Assembly (NCBI RefSeq): GCF_033110285.1
Contig: NZ_CP136995.1
Span: forward strand, 124,001-188,000
Direction of reading: 5' to 3'
Source: Ottowia sp. SB7-C50
GTDB taxonomy: Bacteria > Pseudomonadota > Gammaproteobacteria > Burkholderiales > Burkholderiaceae_C
DNA: 64,000 nucleotides
Shown here: positions 50,177 through 59,257 of the stretch, one piece after another
How the letters are laid out: each line of letters begins with the position of its first letter
Numbering within the stretch: position 1 is the stretch's first letter
Translations under genes and position numbers: made by a program
Notes under the pieces: model-generated
Database searches by the model: none
The model's input: the letters and a program-made list of their open reading frames with translations, nothing else
Told to the model about the DNA's origin: nothing

Positions 50177-52198
50177 ATGACCGACATGCATTCGTGGCCG
50201 ACCCCTCTGCCGGGGCATGGCGCGCCCGCGAATGCCTGGCGCCGCCGCGGGCTGTGGGGCATGCTGGTGCTGGTGGTGGTCGGGCTGCTGGCCACGCTGG
50301 TCTGGCTGGCGCGCAGCTACGAGATGGAGCAGACCCAGCGCGACCTGGAGCGTGACAACACCTACGCCGCGCAGGCGCTGCGCCAGCGGCTGGCGCGCAA
50401 CCTGCAGGACCTGCACGGCCTGGCCGCCACGCAGACCGAGGCCGTCGGCTGGACCGCGGCCGCCGGCTCCATGCTGGGCGAGCACCGCGAATGGCTGCGC
50501 CTGCAGTGGCGCGACCCCCAGCTGCAACTGCTGGCGGCGGTCGACAGCCCCTACTACGCGCCGCTGCCGGCGCCCGACACGGACCTGCTGCCCAACGTCG
50601 ACCTGGGCCAGGCCTGCGCGCAGGCGGCCAAGACCGCGGGGCCCGTCTACGCGCCCAGCCGCTTTGTGCCGCGCCCCGGAGGGCTGGGCGACGAGGTGAT
50701 GGAGCTGTGCCTGCCGATCCTGCAGGGCACGCAGCTGCAGGGCTTCCTGATCGCCGCGCACACGCTGGAAGGCGTGCTGTCGCAGCTGCCCGTGCAGCTG
50801 ACGCGCGGCCAGAGCGTCAGCCTGACCGAGCTGGACGGCACCCGCCTGGCGGTGCAGGGCGCGCCCCGGCGCGGCACGCGCGTGTTCGTGGCGCAGCAGG
50901 TGCTGGACTTGCCCGGCGCGCCCATGGTGCTGCGGCTGGAAGGCGCGCGCCAGCTGCCCGACGTGTTCCCCAACGTGCTGACGGCGCTGGTCACCGGCCT
51001 GTCGATCGCGCTGGTGACGGTGCTGGTGCTGCTGGCGCGCGACTTCCGCCGCCGCCAGGCCGCCGAGGCCGAACTGGCGCAGGCGCTGAGCTTTCGCAAG
51101 GCGATGGAGGATTCACTGGTCACCGGTCTGCGCGCGCGCGACCTGCAGGGCCGCATCACCTACGTCAACCCGGCCTTCTGCGCCATGGTGGGTTACGAGC
51201 CGCACGAACTCATCGGCCGCGGCGCACCCATGCCCTACTGGCCGCCCGAGCACGCGCACGAATACGGCGAACGCCAGGTACAGCGCCTGGCCGGCCAGGC
51301 GCCGGGGCGCGACGGCTTCGAATCGGTCTTTCTGCGCAAGGACGGCACGCGCTTTCCGGTGCTGATCTTCGAGGCGCCGCTGATCGCCGCCGTGGGCAAG
51401 CAGACTGGCTGGATGAGCGCCGTGATGGACATGACCGCGCTGCGCCGCGCCGAAGAGCTGTCGCGCTCCAGCCAGGAGCGCCTGCAGGCCAGCGCGCGCC
51501 TGGCCACCGTGGGCGAAATGGCGTCGCTGATGAGCCACGAGCTGAACCAGCCGCTGGCGGTGATCTCCAGCTACGCCACCGGCTCGCTCAACCTGCTGCA
51601 GGGCGGCCCGGCGGCGGGCGCCGACGCCGCCATGCTGCACGACGTGCGCACCGCGCTGACCCGCATCGCCGACCAGGCCGGGCGCGCCGGCAAGGTCATC
51701 CACAGCGTGCGCGACCTGGTGCGCCAGCGCAGCACCGCGCGGCAGGCCGTGGCGCCGCGCGAACTGGTCGACACCGTGCTGCCGCTGGTGCAGCTGCAGG
51801 CCCGCAAGCTGGACGCGCTGCTGCAGGTCGACGTGCCACCCACCTTGCCGGCGGTGTGGTGCGAACCGACCATGATCGAGCAGGTGCTGATCAACCTGGC
51901 GCGCAACGGCCTGCAGGCCATGGACGGCCTGCGCGGCACGCGCGTGCTGCAACTGCGTGCGCGCAGCGTGCCCGGGCGCGCGTCGGTCGAATTCAGCGTG
52001 GCCGACAGCGGCGACGGCATCCCGGACGACATCGCCTCGCAGCTGTTCACGCCCTTCTTCACCACCAAGCCCGAAGGCATGGGCCTGGGCCTGTCGCTGT
52101 GCCGCACCGTGGTCGAGCAGCACGGCGGCACCCTGCGCCACGCGCCGCAGTCGCCGCGGGGGACGGTGTTCAGCTTTTGGCTGCCGGTGGCGCGCTGA
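50177..52198 (+). CDS. PAS-domain sensor histidine kinase
   Basis: 673 residues. Two membrane helices (about 26-47 and 270-293) bracket a periplasmic sensor. A PAS domain follows (GRITYVNPAFCAMVGYEPHE), then the H-box MASLMSHELNQPLAVISSY, N-box NLARNGLQAM and ATP motifs DSGDGIPDD and GMGLGLSLCR. This HELNQPL type (HPK4) usually pairs with FixJ-like regulators. No regulator is adjacent; the FixJ-type protein at 62999 is the nearest candidate partner. Confidence 0.9.
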   Translation: MTDMHSWPTPLPGHGAPANAWRRRGLWGMLVLVVVGLLATLVWLARSYEMEQTQRDLERDNTYAAQALRQRLARNLQDLHGLAATQTEAVGWTAAAGSMLGEHREWLRLQWRDPQLQLLAAVDSPYYAPLPAPDTDLLPNVDLGQACAQAAKTAGPVYAPSRFVPRPGGLGDEVMELCLPILQGTQLQGFLIAAHTLEGVLSQLPVQLTRGQSVSLTELDGTRLAVQGAPRRGTRVFVAQQVLDLPGAPMVLRLEGARQLPDVFPNVLTALVTGLSIALVTVLVLLARDFRRRQAAEAELAQALSFRKAMEDSLVTGLRARDLQGRITYVNPAFCAMVGYEPHELIGRGAPMPYWPPEHAHEYGERQVQRLAGQAPGRDGFESVFLRKDGTRFPVLIFEAPLIAAVGKQTGWMSAVMDMTALRRAEELSRSSQERLQASARLATVGEMASLMSHELNQPLAVISSYATGSLNLLQGGPAAGADAAMLHDVRTALTRIADQAGRAGKVIHSVRDLVRQRSTARQAVAPRELVDTVLPLVQLQARKLDALLQVDVPPTLPAVWCEPTMIEQVLINLARNGLQAMDGLRGTRVLQLRARSVPGRASVEFSVADSGDGIPDDIASQLFTPFFTTKPEGMGLGLSLCRTVVEQHGGTLRHAPQSPRGTVFSFWLPVAR

Positions 52199-52248
52199 AG
52201 GGCGTTCGGCTCGGGTCGACGGCGCCCTCGCCCATCCGATGCATCCGA

Positions 52249-53142
52249 TCAGGGCGCGTCGGCATGCGCTATCAGCAAGGCCTGGTGAAACGCCTGCGCC
52301 GCACGCGCCGGTTGCGGCGAGCGGCGCAGCACGCTGACGAAATCACAGGCGTAGTGCAGCGTTGCTGGGTGGATGGCGCGCATCAGCCCGCGCTGCACAA
52401 AGGTGTCGGCATAGTGGTCGGGCAGAAAGCCGACGAAGCGGCCCGACAGGATGAGCGTGGCGATGGCTTCCTGCTCGTACGCCGTGGCGGCGCGGCGCAG
52501 CTGGCGGCCGTGGGCCAGTTCCATGTTGGGTGAGTGGTAGCCCAGGCCGGCAAAGTCTTTTCTGGCCCGCAGCCCTGGCCAGTCTAGCAAAGTTTGCTCT
52601 GATTCATATAGCGCGTGCCGCTGACCGGCGTACAGGTACATGGTCTCGCTGAACAGGCTGTCGTAGCGCAGGCTGGCCGACGCACGGTGCGCCGGGATGA
52701 CGCCGACCGCGAAGCTGCCGTCCATCACGCCGCGTTCGATGGTCTGGATGCTGCCCACGTGCAGGTGCAGCTTCACGTCGGGCGCCTGGCTGGCGAAGGC
52801 GGCGATGGCCGCGTGGATGCGCGCGGCCGGGTTGCTGGCCGTCTTGTCAAACAGCGCCACGTGCAGCGCGCCGCCCATGCGGTCGTGGATGTCATCGACG
52901 CTGGCGCGAAAGCCGTCCACCGCAGCCAGCAGGTGCAGGGTCTCGTCGTACACGCGCTGGCCTTCGGGCGTGAGCGCGAAGCCGGCCCGCCCGCGCCGGC
53001 ATAGCGTGAGGCCCAGCCGCGTCTCCAGGTCCTTGAGGTGGCGGCTGACGGTGCTGGTGCCGATGTTCAGCTCCAGCTCGGCCGCCGACAGGCCGCCGCA
53101 TTCGACCACGGCCTTGAACACGTGCAGCAGGCGCAGGTCCAT
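52249..53142 (-). CDS. LysR-family transcriptional regulator
   Basis: 297 residues. N-terminal winged helix LLHVFKAVVECGGLSAAELE then LNIGTSTVSRHLKDLETRLG, and a LysR substrate-binding domain (HVALFDKTASNPAARI, GLGYHSPNMELAHG, GRFVGFLPDHYAD). In related genomes this type of regulator lies directly beside the omega-aminotransferase and mmsA genes (recalled); here a secreted-protein gene intervenes. ATG 53142 is chosen as the start of the DNA-binding domain. Confidence 0.88.
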   Translation of the reverse strand: MDLRLLHVFKAVVECGGLSAAELELNIGTSTVSRHLKDLETRLGLTLCRRGRAGFALTPEGQRVYDETLHLLAAVDGFRASVDDIHDRMGGALHVALFDKTASNPAARIHAAIAAFASQAPDVKLHLHVGSIQTIERGVMDGSFAVGVIPAHRASASLRYDSLFSETMYLYAGQRHALYESEQTLLDWPGLRARKDFAGLGYHSPNMELAHGRQLRRAATAYEQEAIATLILSGRFVGFLPDHYADTFVQRGLMRAIHPATLHYACDFVSVLRRSPQPARAAQAFHQALLIAHADAP

Positions 53143-53370
53143 GTCGCTGACCTGGCCGAGCACGGCGCGGGTGCGGGGCGGATGTGGGGATGACGGGGGG
53201 ACTGCGGGGGCCACGGTGAGCACAATCGCAAGGGACGTGGGCTTTTTATCACGCTGCTTGCCTTCCAAAGTCAACCAAAAGCCGATTTTGTGAACTTTTG
53301 GCTTCAAGTCAGTACACTACTGTCGTCGGCAGACGGTGCATCCGTCGGCATTTGTAAGGGAAGAAAGCGC

Positions 53371-54628
53371 ATGACATCGATCACAGTGACACGCAAAGCG
53401 ACCCAATACCAAACCCGGGCAACTCGTCGCGTGGCCGCCGTCATGGGCGCTGCGGGCCTGATGGCCTTGGCGGGGCCGGCGTCGGCGATCAATGGGTCGG
53501 GGACGTGGACCATCAGCACCACCAGCGCGCAACAAATCACCGGCACCTACACCACCCCTCAAGGCGACGCTGGCGCTTACACGCTCACGCGTACCGGGTA
53601 CGACGGCTACCAAAGCGATGTGACTTTCACCTCGCCCGCCACCGGGCTTTTGGCCCATAACGGGGCATGCAACGCCATCACTGCGGGGGGGGTGCTCGTC
53701 TGGCGGCGATACGTTCACCTACCAGTTGACGCTGACCCCGACCAACCCCAGCATTCCCTTGGTGACCGAGGTGGTTCAGGGCGTCCCGACCAGCAACTTG
53801 GGGAACAGCGAGCCCGGCCGAATGACGCTGACCTTTTCGGGCACCGGCGTGCTGGCTGCCAACCCGGCGGTGCCGCTTCACTTCACGAACGGCACAGACT
53901 GGCCTGCGGCAGGCAATGAGGAGCAGGTGCGCGCTTACCCCAGCCCTGCTGCCAATCCGACCTACCCCATCAGCCAAGCCACACTGGGCGCCAGCTACCC
54001 GGCGTTGACCGTGGGCTCGCCCATCACCAGCGACAGCAGCATGCAGCTGTTTGCCGTATTGAACGTCGACAGCGGCTATCGAATCGACCTGCTCAATTCG
54101 ACCAGTATCACGGTCAGCTACGTTGGCAACATGCAGAACAACGCGCATTCGGTTCCGGCAATCAACACCGCGCTTGGCGAAACCTACAACGAATGGATCG
54201 GCTTCGGTGTGCGCAGTCTGCCTCTGGCTAAAGACGACAGTTATTCAGTCACCAATGCCGCGGCCGCGGCCGCGACCACGGCGTCGGTGCTGGTCAACGA
54301 CAGCGTGGGCGGCGTGTCGGGGCCCGCCGCGGGCACCTATTCGCTGACGCCGGGCACAGCGCCGGTGCCCACGGCAGGCAGCATCACGATGAACCCCGAC
54401 GGCACCATCACCATCGCGGTCGGCACCACGCCCGGCACCTACAGCTACCCCTACACACTGTGCGACACGCGCGGCGCCACACCATCGTGCGTGACGGCCA
54501 TCGCCACCATCACAGTCACAGCGCCCGCCATTCCGGCCGCTGTCCCGGTGGGCCCCTGGTGGTTGCTGCTGCCCCCGGTGCTGATGGCGGGCGGCTGGTC
54601 GATGCGGCGCCGACGCGAACAGCGCTGA
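53371..54628 (+). CDS. Secreted protein with C-terminal membrane/Arg sorting tail, frame broken at a G8 tract
   Basis: Signal peptide (AAVMGAAGLMALAGPASA) then a beta-rich region (SGTWTISTTSAQQITGTY). At the eight G of 53695-53702 the frame shifts; with seven G it reads TAGGCSSGGDTFTYQLTLTP and continues to 54628, giving about 418 residues. The later part has an Ig/cadherin-like segment with SVLVNDSVGG and ends VPVGPWWLLLPPVLMAGGW then RRRREQR, a tripartite sorting tail. As written, it stops after about 180 residues. A strong terminator follows. Function unknown; cell-surface role inferred. Confidence 0.7.
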
Positions 54629-54633
54629 TGAGC

Positions 54634-54657
54634 AAGGGGCCATTCGGCCCCTTTTTT
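54634..54657 (+). terminator. Rho-independent terminator
   Basis: GGGGCC-ATTC-GGCCCC followed by TTTTTT, 6 bp after the secreted-protein stop codon. Confidence 0.9.
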
Positions 54658-54810
54658 CATGGCCTCGTCCTGCGAGGGCTTTGCTTGCACTAATCCGCAA
54701 GTGAACATGAATATTTCCATATTTGAAAAGCTTGGCTCTTGCGCACACAATGGGCTGACGCCAAGCGCCGCCATGGCGCGATGTCGCCAAGCCGTCCCGA
54801 GGAGACACCC

Positions 54811-56166
54811 ATGAGCACCGCCACCCAAGCCGCACCCAAAATCCAGTCGCGCCCCGACGCCGCCTGGCTCGACGCGCACTGGATGCCCTTCACCGCCAAC
54901 CGCCAGTTCAAGCGCGACCCGCGCATGATCGTGGCGGCGCAAGGCGCCTACTTCACCGACGGCGACGGCCGGCAGGTGTTCGACGGCCTGTCGGGCCTGT
55001 GGTGCAGCGGCCTGGGCCATGGCCGGCGCGAGATCGCCGAGGCCGTGGGCAAGCAGGCCGCGCAGCTCGACTACGCGCCGGCCTTCCAGTTCGGCCACCC
55101 GCTGTCGTTTGAGCTGGCCAACAAGCTGAAAGCTTTCACCCCCGCCGGGCTCGATTACGTCTTTTTCACCGCCAGCGGCTCCGAAGCCGCCGACACGGCG
55201 CTGAAGATGGCCCGCGCCTACTGGCGCCTGAAGGGCCAGGGCGGCAAGCAGCTGCTGGTGGGCCGCGAGAAGGGCTACCACGGCGTCAACTTTGGCGGCA
55301 TCTCGGTTGGCGGCATGGTGGGCAACCGCAAGCTGTACGGCACCGCCGTGCAGGCCGATCACCTGCCGCACACCCAGCCGCCCATGGGCACCTTTGCCAA
55401 GGGCCAGCCGGCCGAAGGTGGCAAGCAACTCGCCGACAAGCTGCTCGATCTGATCGCGCTGCACGACGCCAGCAACATCGCCGCCGTCATCGTCGAGCCC
55501 TTCAGCGGCTCGGCCGGCGTGGTGATTCCGCCCGTGGGCTATTTGCAGCGCCTGCGCGAAATCTGCACCCAGCACGACATTCTGCTGATCTTCGACGAAG
55601 TCATCACCGGCTTTGGCCGCTGCGGCACCAAGACGGGCGCAGACGCCTTTGGCGTGGTGCCCGACATCATGACCTTCGCCAAGCAGGTCACCAACGGCGT
55701 GCAGCCGCTGGGCGGCGTGATCGCCAACAAGGGCATCTACGACACCTTCATGGCCGCCGGTGGGCCGGACTACATGCTGGAGTTTGCGCACGGCTACACC
55801 TACAGCGCACACCCCGTGGCCTGCGCCGCCGGCATCGCCGCGCTGGACTTGCTGGAGCGCGAAGACGGCGTGGGCCGCGTGAAGGCCCTGGCACCGCACT
55901 TCGAGGCCGCCGTGCACAGCCTGAAGGGCGCCAAGCATGTGCTCGACATCCGTAACTACGGGCTGGCGGCCGGTTTCACCATCGAGTCGCTGCCCGGCGA
56001 GCCGGCCAGGCGGCCCTACGAAATCGCCATGCACTGCTGGAAGGCCGGCTTCTACGTGCGCTACGGCGGCGACACGATCCAGCTGGCGCCGCCTTTCATC
56101 AGCACGCCCGCGGAGATTGATCGGCTGGTGAGTGCGGTGGGGGATGCGCTGAGCGCGACGGCCTAA
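54811..56166 (+). CDS. Beta-alanine (omega-amino acid):pyruvate transaminase
   Basis: 451 residues, class III aminotransferase. LDAHWMPFTANRQFKRDPR at the N-terminus is typical of the omega-amino acid:pyruvate group; PLP-site residues lie in FTASGSEAADTALKMAR, IFDEVITGFGR and the Schiff-base lysine in TFAKQVTNG. It moves the amino group of beta-alanine to pyruvate, giving malonate semialdehyde. GAGGAGA precedes the ATG. MmsA, the next enzyme, is encoded downstream beyond a toxin-antitoxin pair. Confidence 0.93.
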   Translation: MSTATQAAPKIQSRPDAAWLDAHWMPFTANRQFKRDPRMIVAAQGAYFTDGDGRQVFDGLSGLWCSGLGHGRREIAEAVGKQAAQLDYAPAFQFGHPLSFELANKLKAFTPAGLDYVFFTASGSEAADTALKMARAYWRLKGQGGKQLLVGREKGYHGVNFGGISVGGMVGNRKLYGTAVQADHLPHTQPPMGTFAKGQPAEGGKQLADKLLDLIALHDASNIAAVIVEPFSGSAGVVIPPVGYLQRLREICTQHDILLIFDEVITGFGRCGTKTGADAFGVVPDIMTFAKQVTNGVQPLGGVIANKGIYDTFMAAGGPDYMLEFAHGYTYSAHPVACAAGIAALDLLEREDGVGRVKALAPHFEAAVHSLKGAKHVLDIRNYGLAAGFTIESLPGEPARRPYEIAMHCWKAGFYVRYGGDTIQLAPPFISTPAEIDRLVSAVGDALSATA

Positions 56167-56221
56167 GGCCGCGTTGCTTCAGTTACGCTTGATGGTTGAC
56201 GACTCTGTCCAAGGAGCACGC

Positions 56222-56512
56222 ATGCGTCCCTCCATCGTCCTCGACGCCAAGCGAAGCGCGGTTCGTGAAGCCACCAGCCGCCATCGCGCTGCCAATCCGC
56301 GTGTGTTCGGGTCGGTGCTGCACGGCACGGATCGCGATGGCAGCGATATCGATCTGCTGGTGGATGCGCTGCCTGGAGCGACCTTGTTCGATCTGGGCGG
56401 TCTGCAGGACGAACTGGAGTCGCTGCTTGAGCTGCGCGTCGATTTGCGCACACCCGCCGACTTGCCGCCCAAGTTTCGTGCGCAGGTCTTGGCAGAGGCG
56501 CAGCCCGTATGA
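56222..56512 (+). CDS. mntA: MNT-type nucleotidyltransferase antitoxin
   Basis: 96 residues. Minimal nucleotidyltransferase with GSVLHGTDRDGSDIDLLVD, an exact GS-X10-DxD motif. In MntA-HepT systems this enzyme adds AMP to a tyrosine of HepT and so neutralises it. Overlaps hepT by four bases (ATGA). Confidence 0.88.
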   Translation: MRPSIVLDAKRSAVREATSRHRAANPRVFGSVLHGTDRDGSDIDLLVDALPGATLFDLGGLQDELESLLELRVDLRTPADLPPKFRAQVLAEAQPV

Positions 56513-56856
56513 ACGACAGCCGTCTTCACGACTATCTGGATCACATGCGACAGGCAGCGTCGGACGCTTGCGGCTTTGTAGCTGGCTTGGACAAGCAGGC
56601 GTTCCTTCAAGACAAACGCACCCAGCAGGCCGTCATCATGAGTCTGGTCATCATTGGCGAAGCAGCCACCAAATTGATGGACAGTCATGAAGCGTTCGTG
56701 CAAGCGCACCCCATCGTGCCCTGGCGCAGCATGCGCGGCATGCGCAACCGCATCGCGCACGGCTATTTCGACATCAACCTCGATCTGGTGTGGGAAACGG
56801 TAGGTACCGCACTGCCGGAACTGCTCGAGCAGCTTCGTGACATCGGTCCGGATTGA
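56509..56856 (+). CDS. hepT: HEPN-domain RNase toxin
   Basis: 115 residues, DUF86/HepT family. Catalytic motif RX4HXY is present as RNRIAHGY, and VIIGEAATKLMDSH is a family signature. HepT cleaves RNA (tRNA in the characterised case). Cotranslated with MntA. The pair lies between the beta-alanine aminotransferase and mmsA genes. Confidence 0.9.
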   Translation: MNDSRLHDYLDHMRQAASDACGFVAGLDKQAFLQDKRTQQAVIMSLVIIGEAATKLMDSHEAFVQAHPIVPWRSMRGMRNRIAHGYFDINLDLVWETVGTALPELLEQLRDIGPD

Positions 56857-56923
56857 ACTCACTTATTGATAGCTTTGAACCCAGTCCGGAACTGGTCAGA
56901 CAGCATTTTTACCGAGAAACAAC

Positions 56924-58441
56924 ATGCAGCACGACAAACCCGTCACCCAAACCCTCGGCCACCTCATCGACGGCCAGATCGTCCACGACACGGCGCGCAC
57001 CCAGCCCGTGTTCAACCCCGCCACCGGCCAGTCCAGCCTGAACGTGGCGTTGGCTTCCAAAGCCACCGTTGAGCAAGCCATCGCCAGCGCCGACAAGGCA
57101 TTTCCCGCCTGGCGCAACACGCCGCCCCTCAAACGCGCGCGGGTGATGAGCAAATTGAAAGTGCTGCTGGAAGACAACGCCGACAAGATCGCCGCCATGA
57201 TCACCGCCGAGCACGGCAAGGTGCTGAACGATGCGCATGGCGAGCTGCAGCGCGGCATCGAGAACGTGGAATACGCGAGCTACGCGCCCGAGTTGCTCAA
57301 GGGCGAGCACAGCCGCAACGTTGGTCCCGGCATAGATTCGTGGGCCGAGCATCAGGCGCTGGGCGTCACCGCCGGCATCACGCCGTTCAACTTTCCGGCC
57401 ATGGTGCCGCTGTGGATGTGGCCGATGGCGGTGGCGTGCGGCAACACCTTTGTGCTGAAGCCCTCCGAGCGCGACCCGTCGAGCGCGCTGTTCATCGCGC
57501 AACTGGCGCTGGAAGCGGGCCTGCCGCCCGGCGTGCTGAACGTGGTCAATGGCGACAAGGAAGCGGTCGATGCGCTGCTGCACGACCCGCGCGTGAAGGC
57601 CATCAGCTTTGTCGGCTCTACGCCCATCGCTGAATATATTTATAGCGAAGGCACCAAGCACGGCAAGCGCGTGCAGGCCCTGGGCGGAGCCAAGAACCAC
57701 GCCGTGGTGATGCCCGACGCCGACGTGGCCAACGCCGTGACAGCCATGATGGGCGCCGCCTACGGCTCGTGCGGCGAGCGCTGCATGGCCGTGCCGCTGA
57801 TCGTGGCGGTGGGCGATGAAGTGGCGGACCAGATGATCGAGGGCCTCAAAACCGAGATCGCCAGGATGAAGGTCGGCCCCGGCACCGACAACGGCAACGA
57901 CATGGGGCCGCTGGTGACCAAGCCGCACTTTGAAAAGGTGCGTGGCTACGTTGACCAGGGCGTGAAGGAAGGCGCCACGCTGCTGGTCGATGGCCGTGGC
58001 CTGAAGGTGAAGGGCCACGAGGACGGCTACTTCCTCGGCCCCTGCCTGTTCGACCACTTAAAGCCCGGGATGGTGATCTACCAGGAAGAAATCTTCGGCC
58101 CGGTGCTGGGCATCGTGCGCGTGAAGTCGCTGGATGAAGCCATGCAGCTCATCAACGACCACGAATACGGCAACGGCACCTGCATCTTCACGCGCGACGG
58201 CGAGGCGGCGCGCCACTTCACCGACCACATCCAGGTCGGCATGGTCGGCGTGAACGTGCCGCTGCCGGTGCCGGTGGCGTACCACAGCTTCGGCGGCTGG
58301 AAGCGCAGCCTGTTCGGCGACCTGCACGCCTACGGCCCGGACGCGGTGCGCTTCTACACCAAGCGCAAGACGATCACGCAGCGCTGGCCGTCCAGTGGCG
58401 TGCGCGAAGGGGCGGTGTTCAGCTTCCCCAGCAGCCGCTGA
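56924..58441 (+). CDS. mmsA: CoA-acylating methylmalonate/malonate-semialdehyde dehydrogenase
   Basis: 505 residues. Aldehyde dehydrogenase fold with ITPFNFPAMVPLWMWPMA, the MmsA nucleophile in YGSCGERCMA, and FVGSTPIAEYIY. Converts malonate semialdehyde or methylmalonate semialdehyde to acetyl-CoA or propionyl-CoA with loss of CO2, the second step after the aminotransferase. The start ATG follows an AAACAAC leader without a strong ribosome binding site. Confidence 0.95.
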   Translation: MQHDKPVTQTLGHLIDGQIVHDTARTQPVFNPATGQSSLNVALASKATVEQAIASADKAFPAWRNTPPLKRARVMSKLKVLLEDNADKIAAMITAEHGKVLNDAHGELQRGIENVEYASYAPELLKGEHSRNVGPGIDSWAEHQALGVTAGITPFNFPAMVPLWMWPMAVACGNTFVLKPSERDPSSALFIAQLALEAGLPPGVLNVVNGDKEAVDALLHDPRVKAISFVGSTPIAEYIYSEGTKHGKRVQALGGAKNHAVVMPDADVANAVTAMMGAAYGSCGERCMAVPLIVAVGDEVADQMIEGLKTEIARMKVGPGTDNGNDMGPLVTKPHFEKVRGYVDQGVKEGATLLVDGRGLKVKGHEDGYFLGPCLFDHLKPGMVIYQEEIFGPVLGIVRVKSLDEAMQLINDHEYGNGTCIFTRDGEAARHFTDHIQVGMVGVNVPLPVPVAYHSFGGWKRSLFGDLHAYGPDAVRFYTKRKTITQRWPSSGVREGAVFSFPSSR

Positions 58442-58462
58442 TCGCAGGCGGCGCCGCGCTGT

Positions 58463-59143
58463 TCAGCGCGCCACCCAGCCGCCGCACACCGGAAACACCT
58501 GCCCCACAAAGCAATCGGCCGCCGGGCTGCACAGGTACGCGGCAAACAGCGCGTCTTCGCGCGCGCCCACCAGGCGGCCCAGCGGCACCTCGCGCTTCAG
58601 GCGCTCCTGAAAGCGCGGGTTGGCCTGCACTTCGGGCGGGAAGTAGGTGGGGTTGTCGACAAAGTTCTGCGCAATGGCGTTGACCTGCACGTTATGGGGC
58701 GCCATCTCCACGCCCACCGCCTGCACCCACGCCAGTTGCGCGCCGCGCGCGGCGCTGTAGCTGGCGCAGCGCTTCATGCCGCGCAGGGCGGCGGCGCTGC
58801 CCATCACCAGAAACTTGCCGGCGCGGCGCGCCATCATGGCCGGCAGGGCCGCGCGCGCCAGGCGCGGCAGCGGGTCGACCAGCGCGGCGAAGGTGGCGCG
58901 CCATTCGTCGTCGCTCACCGCGTCAACGGGTGTGGTGGGCGCTTCAAACGCCAGGTTGGCGACGAGTGCGTCGATGCGGCCGGCCTGCGCCACCACGTCG
59001 GCGGCCGCATCGGGCGCCAGCAGCGGCTGGGTGCTGGCGATGACTTCGGCGCCCTGTTCGGCAAACACGGCGCACAGGGCCGGCCCCATAAAGGCGTCGG
59101 CCTGGGTGATCAGAATGCGCTGGCCTTGCAGCGGCTGGGGCAT
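58463..59143 (-). CDS. SDR-fold protein with halohydrin dehalogenase motifs
   Basis: 226 residues of short-chain dehydrogenase fold lacking normal SDR signatures. The N-terminal glycine motif is replaced by TQADAFMG, which fits the T-X4-F-X-G motif of halohydrin dehalogenases. The catalytic residues read S (in VMGS), then twelve residues, then YSAAR: an S-X12-Y-X3-R triad instead of SDR S-Y-K. The region NAIAQNFVDNPTYFPPEV resembles the halide-site segment of HheC, and VPLGRLVG plus GQVFPVCGG also align. Such enzymes convert halohydrins to epoxides without NAD(P). Motif-based; activity is not shown. Next to dadA in the same direction. Confidence 0.65.
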   Translation of the reverse strand: MPQPLQGQRILITQADAFMGPALCAVFAEQGAEVIASTQPLLAPDAAADVVAQAGRIDALVANLAFEAPTTPVDAVSDDEWRATFAALVDPLPRLARAALPAMMARRAGKFLVMGSAAALRGMKRCASYSAARGAQLAWVQAVGVEMAPHNVQVNAIAQNFVDNPTYFPPEVQANPRFQERLKREVPLGRLVGAREDALFAAYLCSPAADCFVGQVFPVCGGWVAR

Positions 59144-59230
59144 GGTCGGGCTCCTCGTGTGTGGGGGCGCACCGCAGTGCGGCGGCGTGTCGCCAACGAT
59201 AGCCGATGTGGCTTACCCCACCCCGCGTAC

Positions 59231-59250
59231 GGCGGGCATGCATGCCCGCC
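59231..59250. repeat. Perfect 20-bp palindrome between dadA and the SDR gene
   Basis: GGCGGGCATGCATGCCCGCC is fully self-complementary and has partly complementary flanks. It begins 8 bp after the dadA-side sequence boundary at 59258 read outward, in the 114-bp gap. It may be a terminator-like hairpin or dispersed element. Confidence 0.6.
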
Positions 59251-59257
59251 CTGCGTG

